Assembly (NCBI GenBank): GCA_050485785.1
Contig: JBJHCA010000039.1
Span: 1 to 29,701, forward strand
DNA from: JBJHCA01 sp050485785
GTDB taxonomy: Bacteria; Bacteroidota; Bacteroidia; Chitinophagales; Saprospiraceae
Length of the DNA stretch: 29,701 nucleotides
Reading direction: 5' to 3'
Numbering within the stretch: position 1 is the stretch's first letter; each line of letters opens with the position of its first letter. A program made the position numbers and the translations under genes. Under the pieces are notes generated by a model that worked only from the letters and a program-made list of their open reading frames with translations, did no database searches and was not told the DNA's origin. Of the stretch, positions 1 to 7,482 are shown piece by piece.

Positions 1-3000
1 TCGGTGAGGTTGTACACCGGCAGGATGCCCAGCTGGTAGTGCACCACACTGTCGCAGCCGTTGGCGGCAGTGAGCGTGTCCTGTATGAGTGCTGGAGCAG
101 TATAGGCTGCACCCTGAAACAAGCTTCCGCTGCAGATCAGCGTATCCACTATGGTGAGGGGGGCGTGCTGCAGCACGGTAAGCTGAGTAATGTGGGTGCT
201 GTCGCAGCCGTTGGCTGCAGGCCATACTTCGGTAAACACGGTATCGGCAAACAGGGGAATGCCCAGCCAGGATTCACCGGCACAAAGGCTTACATTGTCC
301 ACCACCACGGGTGATACCGAAGCGATGATATTGCGCATCACTACGCTGTCACATCCCAGTGTGGTCTGCAAGGTATCGTGCCACACGGTGTCAGCAGTGA
401 TCAGCGTGCCCAGATAGAAGGTACCGCTACAGACAGTTTGCTCATCCACGGTAAACGGAGCGGGGGCTATCTGGATGATAGCAGTCAGCAGACTGTCGCA
501 GCCATTGGCCGCGGTAAAGGTCAGGTTCAGGGTGTCGTCAGTAAAAAAGGCCATGCCAAACAGACTGTCTCCCGGACAAAGCAGGTAATGCTGGGTCACT
601 TCAGGTACGGGCAGTACGCTCACCTGGGTTATCACAATGCTGTCGCAGCCGGTACTGATGGCCGGCAGGGTATCGGACACCGAAAAGTCGGACCATACGG
701 GCTGGCCCAAGAACTCATCGCCCGGGCACAATGCAACCGGAATGATTGTGATGAGGGGCTGAATAACGGTGATATTGTACACAACTATGCTGTCGCGGCA
801 GTGATTGGAGCTGGGATAGGTAATAGGGACAAAGGTGCTGCTGAAGTAAGGTGTGCCGTTGAAGCTGTCTCCCGGACACAGGGTCACAAAGTCGAAACTC
901 TGTATGGGATCGGTAGTGGATACCAGTACCAGTACGTTCAGGATGGTGTCGCACTGGCCGTTGACACCGGGCAGGGTATCGGTAAATATGGTGTTGTGGT
1001 TAAAAATGCTCAGCGTTACGCCCATGAATTCATCCAGCTCGCAGAAACTCATGGTGTCGGTGGCCATGTTGAAGTCATTCACAACAATGGTGACCACCAG
1101 TTGGGTGTCAGGTTGACCTATGGGATTGCCGGGCAGTGTAAAACTCATCGTAGTGTCAGCTGTATAAACCTCCCCCTGAAAAGTGTGACCCGGACAAAGT
1201 ACTACGGTAACTGTAGAGTCTATGGGGTCGGGGATTTCGAGCACGGAGAGAAACAGCGTAACTATGCTGTCGCAGCCATTGATCCCGTTGAGTGTGTCGG
1301 TATACTCCCCCGGAACGGAAAGTTCCTGGCCGCCAAATGTGTAAGTTTCGGTCTCGTAGATGGCGGCCCACAAACTGTCATGTAAAATATCCGCCAAAAA
1401 CAACTGCAGTGTTACCAGACTGTCGCATCCACCGGCTGTTTGCACCATGGCCGTATATATGCCGGGCGAACTGAGTGTCTGCCCGAAGAAATCGTATTCT
1501 GTACCGGGGCAAATGCTTACATCAGCATTGCCGGTTAACAGAGCTGCAACGCTGAGATTGAGGTTTACAATACTGTCACAGCCGTCGGGTGTTTGCAGCA
1601 AAGCAGTATACATGCCCGGTGAGTTAAGCAGCTGGCCGTGAAAATTATAGGTGATCCCCTCGCAGATTTCGAATTCGATGTCGGTAATAAAGGGATCGGC
1701 AACTGTGAGCTGCAGGGTTACCAAGCTGTCACATCCGGCCTCAGAACTCAGCATCACAGGGTAATCACCGCTTTGATCCAGCTCCAGACCATGGAAAAGA
1801 TAAGAGCTCCCGGCACAAATTTCCTCCGTTACCGTGGAACTGAATACCGGAGCGGTACTCAGGGTGAGTATAACAGTGCTGTCGCATCCGGAATCTGTTA
1901 CCAGATTTGCGGTATAGGTGCCGGGCAGAGTTAAGTCCATGCCGTTAAAAGGGAATGAAGAGCCCTCGCAAATTGTTTCGTCAAGCTGTGTGATTAATTC
2001 ATCGGTAATGCTGAGCTCGAGTATTATCAAACTGTCGCAGCCCAGTGCACTGATGAGTGTTTGCTGATAAATACCCGGCTGACTGAGCTGCTGCCCGTGA
2101 AAGGAGTAAACGGAACCGGGGCATATTTCTGCACTGATCTGCGTTTGAAGCAGAGGCAATACTGTGAGCTGCAATACAACCACGCTGTCGCAACCGGCGG
2201 TTGAAGTAAAGTTTCCGGTATAAGTACCTGACTGGGTGAGCAAGTTTCCGTCGAAACTAAAGCTGGTGCCGTTACAGATTTGCTGGGCTATCACCTGGGT
2301 GTAAGCAGGTTGCACACTGAGATTGAGGATTAGAATACTATCGCATCCCGAAGAAGATTGAAGGGTGTGCGTATAAATTCCTGGCTGGCTTAGCTGAGTA
2401 CCGAAAAAATCAAAAGTCTGGTTTGCACAGATCTGCTCCTGTAGTTGGGTTTGAACACTGTTGACTACGTCCAGTTGCAGAGTCACCAGGCTGTCACATC
2501 CGGTGGCATTGGTCAGTGTATGCGTGTAAGTTCCGGATGATGTGAGCTGCGTTCCAAAAAAGTCAATGCTGCTGCCGCTGCAAATGGTTTCTGCCCAGGA
2601 AAACTGGCTGGATTGAGCCACATTCAGGGTGAGGTTCACTATGCTGTCGCAGCCGTTGACTGCCGTAAACTCAGCTGTGTAAGTACCCGGAAATGTGAGA
2701 AGATTGCCCTGAAAGTTATAAGCTTCCCCGTCGCAGATGGTTGCCGTAATGTTGGTTACCGGCGAAGGCAATGCGGAAAGATTCAGCACAATTGTACTGT
2801 CACAACCGCTCACAGTAGTGGTATTGATAATGTGTATGCCCCCGGTTGTAATGGCTGATCCACCATAATACAGGGTATCACCCAGACATATCTGCCCAAA
2901 CTGGAATGAGCTTTGTGACTGGTTTACGGTCAACTGCAAAACCACAACGCTGTCGCAGCCATTGGCTGCCTGGTATGTGGTGCTGTAGGTACCACTTGCG

Positions 3001-3506
3001 CTCCAGTCAATACCGGCAAAATGATAAGTTTCGCCCTGGCAGATCTGGGCCTGTATGAAGGTTTCCGCTGCGGGCAGAACCGACAGCTCCAGGATGATGA
3101 GGCTATCGCAGTTGTCATAGGAGTCGAGAATCACACTGTAAGTACCTGCAGTACTGTGTTGAAATCCAAAAAAGTCATAAACTTCCCCTTCGCAAATCGT
3201 TTCCTGAAGCATGGTTTCGAATACCGGATTAACATCCAGTATCAGGGTAACCGAGCTGTCACAGTTATCGGCAGTAACTACGGTTTCCGTAACCGTGGTG
3301 GCTTCAGTGTAATTGACACCAAAAAAGCTGTACGACTGATTGGCACAGATGGTAACCTGTACGGTATCGAAAAAAGCCGGATTCACCTGCAAATCGAGAA
3401 TTATTATGGAATCACAACCCAGGTAAGAATCAATAGTATCGTAGTAGATTCCGGGTTCGGTGAGTATCACGCCATTAAAATTGAACTGCTGACCAATACA
3501 CAGGAT
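1..3506 (-). repeat. Tandem protein-coding repeat, >=23 units of ~150 bp
   Basis: The sequence repeats with a period of about 150 bp. On the plus strand the most visible recurring word is the complement of the GCDS codons (variants of CTGTCGCAGCC), always in the same codon phase at the sites I checked (59, 953 and 3110 give identical phase). Nucleotide identity between units is moderate and synonymous sites differ, so this is an old, drifted array and not a recently amplified one. Two sub-families abut near 1196: the ICxG...FxG type to the right and the CPGDxFxG type to the left. Confidence 0.9.
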
Positions 3507-4016
3507 CTCTTCAATCTCTTCCTGTGTAATGATCTGAACTTCTCCGGGGTAGTGAACTGAAGGCAAGAGAATATCAACACCATCGAGTTCATAGTATAAA
3601 TCCGGCTCAAAGTTGGGCTGAGGTACCATGAAAACATCGGAAACATCGCAAGGATCGCCAATCAGCAGGAAGTCGATAGTAAAAGCAACTTCTCCGTCCG
3701 GGATAGTAGTGGGTTGATCCACACTACAGCTTATGTTGATCCAGCCGATTGGCGGAAACGCCGGATTGTAACTCATTTCTGCCGGTATCAACGGAGATGA
3801 TGCTGTACTTACAAACTGAACGATCGAAGGATCCCATAGTATGGGAAACTGAAAACTGGTAATACTGTCAAATCCTGTAACAGTTACTTCCAGGGTTACT
3901 ATGTCACCTTGCAGCCCGGCAACAGTACCAATCTGGAAATACACTGTATCCTGGGCAACCACAAAACTGTTGACCAGCACGCACAGTACAATCATGTAAG
4001 TTCTCAGCTTCATCAT
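1..4016 (-). CDS. Giant secreted repeat protein (adhesin-like), C-terminus beyond window
   Basis: The reading frame is open from the ATG at 4016 to the left edge (about 1338 codons). An in-frame TGA lies directly before the ATG, which fixes the start at 4016 or at the second ATG at 4013. Residues 1-22 form a signal peptide ending in VVA, with Gln next. Residues ~23-165 look like a cohesin-fold beta domain, a resemblance by pattern only. From about 3506 downward there are at least 23 units of ~50 residues built on IC-x-G...F-x-G...GxY...GCDS-x-V-x-L-x-L. Units 1-15 carry the YxFxG form and units 16-23 a shorter CPGDxFxG form. Nearly every unit has two Cys. Such GCDS repeats are common in large Bacteroidota surface proteins; a C-terminal T9SS or gliding-type domain would be expected but is outside the window. 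A role as surface stalk or adhesin is inferred. Confidence 0.88.
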   Translation of the reverse strand, partial: MMKLRTYMIVLCVLVNSFVVAQDTVYFQIGTVAGLQGDIVTLEVTVTGFDSITSFQFPILWDPSIVQFVSTASSPLIPAEMSYNPAFPPIGWINISCSVDQPTTIPDGEVAFTIDFLLIGDPCDVSDVFMVPQPNFEPDLYYELDGVDILLPSVHYPGEVQIITQEEIEEILCIGQQFNFNGVILTEPGIYYDTIDSYLGCDSIIILDLQVNPAFFDTVQVTICANQSYSFFGVNYTEATTVTETVVTADNCDSSVTLILDVNPVFETMLQETICEGEVYDFFGFQHSTAGTYSVILDSYDNCDSLIILELSVLPAAETFIQAQICQGETYHFAGIDWSASGTYSTTYQAANGCDSVVVLQLTVNQSQSSFQFGQICLGDTLYYGGSAITTGGIHIINTTTVSGCDSTIVLNLSALPSPVTNITATICDGEAYNFQGNLLTFPGTYTAEFTAVNGCDSIVNLTLNVAQSSQFSWAETICSGSSIDFFGTQLTSSGTYTHTLTNATGCDSLVTLQLDVVNSVQTQLQEQICANQTFDFFGTQLSQPGIYTHTLQSSSGCDSILILNLSVQPAYTQVIAQQICNGTSFSFDGNLLTQSGTYTGNFTSTAGCDSVVVLQLTVLPLLQTQISAEICPGSVYSFHGQQLSQPGIYQQTLISALGCDSLIILELSITDELITQLDETICEGSSFPFNGMDLTLPGTYTANLVTDSGCDSTVILTLSTAPVFSSTVTEEICAGSSYLFHGLELDQSGDYPVMLSSEAGCDSLVTLQLTVADPFITDIEFEICEGITYNFHGQLLNSPGMYTALLQTPDGCDSIVNLNLSVAALLTGNADVSICPGTEYDFFGQTLSSPGIYTAMVQTAGGCDSLVTLQLFLADILHDSLWAAIYETETYTFGGQELSVPGEYTDTLNGINGCDSIVTLFLSVLEIPDPIDSTVTVVLCPGHTFQGEVYTADTTMSFTLPGNPIGQPDTQLVVTIVVNDFNMATDTMSFCELDEFMGVTLSIFNHNTIFTDTLPGVNGQCDTILNVLVLVSTTDPIQSFDFVTLCPGDSFNGTPYFSSTFVPITYPSSNHCRDSIVVYNITVIQPLITIIPVALCPGDEFLGQPVWSDFSVSDTLPAISTGCDSIVITQVSVLPVPEVTQHYLLCPGDSLFGMAFFTDDTLNLTFTAANGCDSLLTAIIQIAPAPFTVDEQTVCSGTFYLGTLITADTVWHDTLQTTLGCDSVVMRNIIASVSPVVVDNVSLCAGESWLGIPLFADTVFTEVWPAANGCDSTHITQLTVLQHAPLTIVDTLICSGSLFQGAAYTAPALIQDTLTAANGCDSVVHYQLGILPVYNLT

Positions 4017-4169
4017 TCAATCAGAATTGACCGCTGTATTGCTTCGTGCGACGAACAGGCAATTGGGTTACTGGCTTGCCCGGCCGGTGTGTAGTTTATA
4101 TACAGAATACTGAAAGAGCCCCCGCCAACCCTGAATTGAAAGTTGTGGAATGGTCCTGTCAGTAATCCT

Positions 4170-4206
4170 CAGCGATTGATTTGGGCCTGAAGAAGTACAA
4201 TCGCTG
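4170..4206 (-). promoter_or_regulatory. Hairpin in the 5' leader of the repeat protein
   Basis: CAGCGATTG (4170-4178) and CAATCGCTG (4198-4206) are perfect reverse complements: a 9-bp stem with a 19-nt loop. It lies about 35 nt downstream of the predicted transcription start of the repeat protein and has no U-tract, so it is not an intrinsic terminator. It may be a leader structure or a protein-binding site. I recognise no riboswitch class. Confidence 0.4.
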
Positions 4207-4245
4207 CCAATCAAATCCTAATGCTGCGTTTTCAATACAGCAAGT

Positions 4246-4277
4246 CAAAGATACAGGGCTTATTACGGATATACAAA
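4246..4277 (-). promoter_or_regulatory. Bacteroidota-type promoter of the repeat protein
   Basis: Read on the minus strand, TTTG (4277-4274) is followed after 20 nt by TATCTTTG (4253-4246). This fits the Bacteroidota primary-sigma consensus TTTG-N19-TAnnTTTG. Transcription would begin near 4239, leaving a leader of roughly 220 nt before the ATG at 4016, much longer than the ~20-25 nt leaders implied for purL and the first protease gene. Confidence 0.6.
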
Positions 4278-4528
4278 CTCTTTGTGTTAAACCTTGGCTT
4301 ACAACGGGCAAAACGGCACATTTTTAGCCAATATTTGTTTAACTTACTTTCTTAGAGCTTTGTACTAATCACCAACTTCGCTTTGCAACAGTACTGTAGT
4401 TACTTTGGTAGTTAGCCTTACGGTATGATGATGTTTAGGTGTATCATTTTGTGGGTGCATTACCGCTATTCAACGAAGTAGTTCTCATAAAAAGGGATCG
4501 CCACGATGGAAGCAAGAAAACTGTGCCT

Positions 4529-6067
4529 TCAATCGGGGATACTCAGTGTGTAAAACCTCAGCCCCCTGAAAGGAGGAAGCGTTTCGTAAATATAAGTGTT
4601 TACCCAGGGCCGATCCTCCAGCCATGCCGGGTCTGATACCACCAGGCAGGTGGCACCCTCTTTCACATAGCGGTGAAAGTCAGACTCAACCATGCGGGGC
4701 AATCCGTTTCCCGTCCAGTCTGTAAATCCATGCCGCTTGAGCATGTACAAAGTACCTGAGGGTGACACATCCGGTACAGAAATCACCTTTGTCCCTTCAT
4801 CGATGCCCAATGCATGCAAATGGTGGGATAGCATCACTTCATAAAAGCTTTCATGATACCGATTGCTATATTTTCCCTCATAGCGTTCGGTAATCTGCCC
4901 GGCAGTGTATACGGCATTCCACCACAATGCCCCTGAAAATACCAGAATGTAAAACAGAGTACCCGCAAGTGATCGCCCGGGGATCTTGACACTTTCAAGT
5001 ATCAGCAATAAACAAAGGAGAACAACCGGATACCAGGCCAGCAGATAATAATCGTGATGTAAAAACTGGTAGTAAAACAACAGGTAATATGCCCCAGTCC
5101 CTGCCAGCGACAACCCTGTCCAAGTCCACATCCAAAGTGGAACCTTACGGAATCTGAACAGTGCCAACAATAAACCGGCACCCATTACAAGAAAAGTGAG
5201 CGGATGAAACACCTGCGGAAGCCATTCAGTCATTGTTCGCTCCATGATATACGATCGAACGGGAAGGCTGTGGCTATCCCAGAAGGTCATGGCAGATTGC
5301 AGGAAGAATCCGGATTGGTGGGTCTTGTTCCAAACGACGGCAAACAGGTGATACCCGGCAACCAGAGTGAGCACAGTAATGCCCGTGGTCAGAAATTTTC
5401 TTCTGAATACTGCATTTCTCCAGGGATCCCGGAATGACTTAAACAGGGGAAGTTGTGATGCGACACTGAGCAGGAACCATGCCAGATACACAATAAGGAT
5501 GGTAGGTTTCAGCAATCCTGCCAGAGCAAAAAAGCCCTGTGAAGTGATCAACAGGACGGTACGGTTAAGGTCTTTGGCCTTATATAACAGATTCCAGCCC
5601 AGAAAGAAAAAGGCCAAAGCCGCCACATCAGGCAATCCGGTTGTGCTGTAAAAGGCCACTAGTGGTGAGCAAAAAAACAGTGCCCCGATTAAAAAGGATG
5701 GCCATCGCCGGTGTGTGTGCCTGTAAACTATACCCGGTATGGCCATGCACCCGGCCATCCACAGCAGCAGACTCAGCAAACTCAGCCAGCCGGTATCATA
5801 GCCCACTACTTTCGACAGCATTCCGCTGATGTAATACAATATGGGAAACTCTGACCAGCCGTATCCATCAGCCATGCTGATATTCATCTGCCGGGGAGTG
5901 ATTTGATGCCAGGCCTGCAAATAGTAGTTATATGCCTGCGAAGCACTCATGGTTTGCCGCCAGGTATGGCTCGATTCGGGCAGGGATGATATATGCCTGT
6001 CTAGCCCGTAGTAAAAACTGAGTGCGAGTAAAACTATAAAAAGCAAAAGTTTGCTCTGTGGCCGCAT
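4529..6067 (-). CDS. Membrane glycosyltransferase, GT-C / family 39 type
   Basis: This 512-residue polytopic membrane protein has about ten hydrophobic helices. An N-terminal helix (residues ~8-22) is followed by a first extracytoplasmic loop with the motif HTWRQT (around residues 35-40), characteristic of the ArnT/PMT-like (GT39) branch of GT-C enzymes in Bacteroidota. The last ~100 residues are soluble and periplasmic in prediction. Such enzymes transfer sugars from polyprenyl-phosphate donors to lipids, glycans or proteins on the outer side of the inner membrane; the substrate here cannot be told. ATG at 6067, TGA at 4529. The gene stands alone between the repeat protein and the thioredoxin lipoprotein, all on the same strand. 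A 17-bp palindrome lies 26 bp upstream of its start. Confident for the fold class, not for the substrate. Confidence 0.75.
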   Translation of the reverse strand: MRPQSKLLLFIVLLALSFYYGLDRHISSLPESSHTWRQTMSASQAYNYYLQAWHQITPRQMNISMADGYGWSEFPILYYISGMLSKVVGYDTGWLSLLSLLLWMAGCMAIPGIVYRHTHRRWPSFLIGALFFCSPLVAFYSTTGLPDVAALAFFFLGWNLLYKAKDLNRTVLLITSQGFFALAGLLKPTILIVYLAWFLLSVASQLPLFKSFRDPWRNAVFRRKFLTTGITVLTLVAGYHLFAVVWNKTHQSGFFLQSAMTFWDSHSLPVRSYIMERTMTEWLPQVFHPLTFLVMGAGLLLALFRFRKVPLWMWTWTGLSLAGTGAYYLLFYYQFLHHDYYLLAWYPVVLLCLLLILESVKIPGRSLAGTLFYILVFSGALWWNAVYTAGQITERYEGKYSNRYHESFYEVMLSHHLHALGIDEGTKVISVPDVSPSGTLYMLKRHGFTDWTGNGLPRMVESDFHRYVKEGATCLVVSDPAWLEDRPWVNTYIYETLPPFRGLRFYTLSIPD

Positions 6068-6092
6068 ATGCTGGAGTGGATCCTAAAGAATT

Positions 6093-6109
6093 GCGGCAAA
6101 CTTTGCCGC
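6093..6109. promoter_or_regulatory. 17-bp perfect palindrome, candidate operator
   Basis: GCGGCAAA-C-TTTGCCGC is a perfect 8+1+8 inverted repeat, centred 34 bp upstream of the glycosyltransferase ATG (minus strand) and ~65 bp upstream of the small plus-strand ORF at 6166. Its short centre favours a protein-binding site over an RNA hairpin. No good -7 box was found beside it on either strand. Confidence 0.4.
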
Positions 6110-6165
6110 TTGCCTGCTTGATGCCTGCAATATATAGGTTCCGGAACGGAACCCCAAAAAATGTT

Positions 6166-6285
6166 ATGTCTAAAAAAGACTATGAAGCTTTAATGCGGAA
6201 GCCCCTAAACACAGAGGAATATCAGGATTGGGACCCAAAATTCAGTATAGAGAATCAGGCTACTCCTGAAGTAACTGCGCAATAG
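6166..6285 (+). CDS. Possible small protein, 39 residues
   Basis: ATG at 6166, TAG at 6283-6285. The product begins MSKKDYEALMRKPLN and is rich in charged residues with aromatic positions (Tyr, Trp, Phe), which looks more protein-like than most short frames here. It has no signal peptide, no membrane helix and no family I recognise. The frame extends upstream, but the upstream residues are less protein-like, so the internal ATG is preferred. Its last 26 bp overlap the 3' end of the convergent thioredoxin gene. There is no clear promoter. It may be spurious. Confidence 0.33.
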   Translation: MSKKDYEALMRKPLNTEEYQDWDPKFSIENQATPEVTAQ

Positions 6286-7408
6286 CCACATCCAATTGCT
6301 GACCGCGCAACTGTTGTGCTGCAATTTTTCCGTCGCGGTCTAACAACACGGTATGCGGAATACTGCGCACTCCATACTGCCTGGCTGCCACGCTCTCCCA
6401 TTTCTTCAGGTCACTCACGTGATAAGGCCAATCGAGCTTGTCTTGCTCGATAGCGGCAATCCAGCGCTGACGCTGGCGTTCGATCTCCTGATTGAGAGCA
6501 TTCTGATCGCTGCCAAAACGCTGAGCCGTGCGGCTGTCGACACCATCCAGAGACACATTGAAGACCTTGAATCCTTCGTCCTTGTGCTGGTGGTATAGAG
6601 AAACGATATGAGGATTAGCCCGGCGACAGGGGCCGCACCATGCTGCCCAGAAGTCGAGAAGTACTACATGGCCTTTCAGGTCACTCAGCGACCAGTTCTT
6701 TCCATCCGGGTCAGGAAGGGTGATGTTGCTGGCAGGCTGTCGCCGTTCTTTGGGGATGATCTGCCCCTGGGCAACATTTTGCATTTGCTGGCTTTTGAGT
6801 GCGGCTATGTGGTTGGAAAAGTCATTGGTCAGGTAATTGTCGGGATACTCCTCCTTCATTTCCTTTTCCACTGATTCAAGCACGTTCACAAAACGCGGAT
6901 TATTGCCCAATGTATTGACGGCCAGAAGCATACTCACCATGGGGCTCTGAGCATTCTCGATATGTTGCCGCACGTTTTGTTCATTCAAGTTGGCACGGTT
7001 GGCATTTAACCAGCTCAGAGATTCTTTTAACTCTACGGAAGCGGGGCTGCCTTCTATTTCGAAGTTCATTTCATTGAGTTGGGCCAATACACCCTTTATT
7101 GATATGTGGTTTTCTTCACCTTCCAATACTACATTGACAGCCTGGCTGCCAATTTTAACCTGATAAATGCCGGGGGAAGGAGGATTTTCCATTTCAAATT
7201 TGAAACCACCACGACTGTCGGCAGTAGTGCGCTCCAGCGTGAGTGAACTTCCGGAAAATCCGGCTCGTTCAAACATGACCTGCAGATTGGCCGCACCTTC
7301 AATCTGGCCTTCTACGGTAAATGCTGCAGAGCTACCATTACAGCCTGATAACATCAACAGCGAAAGCATGAAGAAAGATAGTAATATAGGCATTTTCGTT
7401 TTATGCAT
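6260..7408 (-). CDS. TlpA-like thiol-disulfide reductase lipoprotein
   Basis: The 382-residue protein starts with a lipoprotein signal whose lipobox reads LSGC. An N-terminal beta-rich domain (residues ~25-115) resembles the DUF4369 domain often fused to TlpA-like thioredoxins of Bacteroidota, and a helical linker follows. The C-terminal thioredoxin domain (from ~residue 225) has the active site WCGPC at residues 257-261 (6626-6640) and the cis-proline motif SIPHT. It should act in the periplasm on disulfides, for example in cytochrome c maturation or Cys-rich envelope proteins; the partner is unknown. The ATG at 7408 is chosen because the frame's earlier start is a TTG that overlaps a -7-like box (7436-7443). 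It lies 74 bp downstream of purL on the same strand. Confidence 0.86.
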   Translation of the reverse strand: MHKTKMPILLSFFMLSLLMLSGCNGSSAAFTVEGQIEGAANLQVMFERAGFSGSSLTLERTTADSRGGFKFEMENPPSPGIYQVKIGSQAVNVVLEGEENHISIKGVLAQLNEMNFEIEGSPASVELKESLSWLNANRANLNEQNVRQHIENAQSPMVSMLLAVNTLGNNPRFVNVLESVEKEMKEEYPDNYLTNDFSNHIAALKSQQMQNVAQGQIIPKERRQPASNITLPDPDGKNWSLSDLKGHVVLLDFWAAWCGPCRRANPHIVSLYHQHKDEGFKVFNVSLDGVDSRTAQRFGSDQNALNQEIERQRQRWIAAIEQDKLDWPYHVSDLKKWESVAARQYGVRSIPHTVLLDRDGKIAAQQLRGQQLDVAIAQLLQE

Positions 7409-7435
7409 AATATCGAATTTTCGTGTTTTCAGGCG

Positions 7436-7443
7436 CAAAAATA
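7436..7443 (-). promoter_or_regulatory. -7 box candidate for the thioredoxin lipoprotein
   Basis: Minus-strand TATTTTTG matches TAnnTTTG. Transcription would start near 7430, 22 nt before the ATG at 7408. No good -33 TTG is present at the usual spacing, so the call is tentative. It supports 7408 over the earlier TTG codon. Confidence 0.4.
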
Positions 7444-7482
7444 AGTGATTAATAGCGGATTAACCGCATCGTTAACATTCCT

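Larger units (their letters stand above)
4017..4528. other. 512-bp intergenic region
   Basis: This stretch holds the promoter and leader of the repeat protein in its left half (4017-4277). In the right half, 4278-4528, I see no convincing gene, terminator or RNA. It is somewhat AT-richer than the flanking genes and contains short ORFs without protein-like composition. A plus-strand near-match to a -7 box, TTACTTTG near 4404-4411, faces no gene. Confidence 0.6.

Noticed and set aside
378..1385. Long plus-strand frame (335 codons) opposite the repeat protein
   Set aside because: It is the antisense shadow of the GCDS repeats: it shows recurring words such as YAVAA at the same period, has no start context, and the minus frame carries a coherent secreted repeat protein.
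1..3506. CRISPR-like or satellite array from the ~150-bp periodicity
   Set aside because: The units are in one codon phase, encode a regular protein motif and have no constant short repeat with unique spacers.
7409..7438. TTG start at 7438 for the thioredoxin lipoprotein
   Set aside because: It would put ten charged residues before the lipoprotein signal and overlaps a -7 box; ATG 7408 gives a normal signal peptide.
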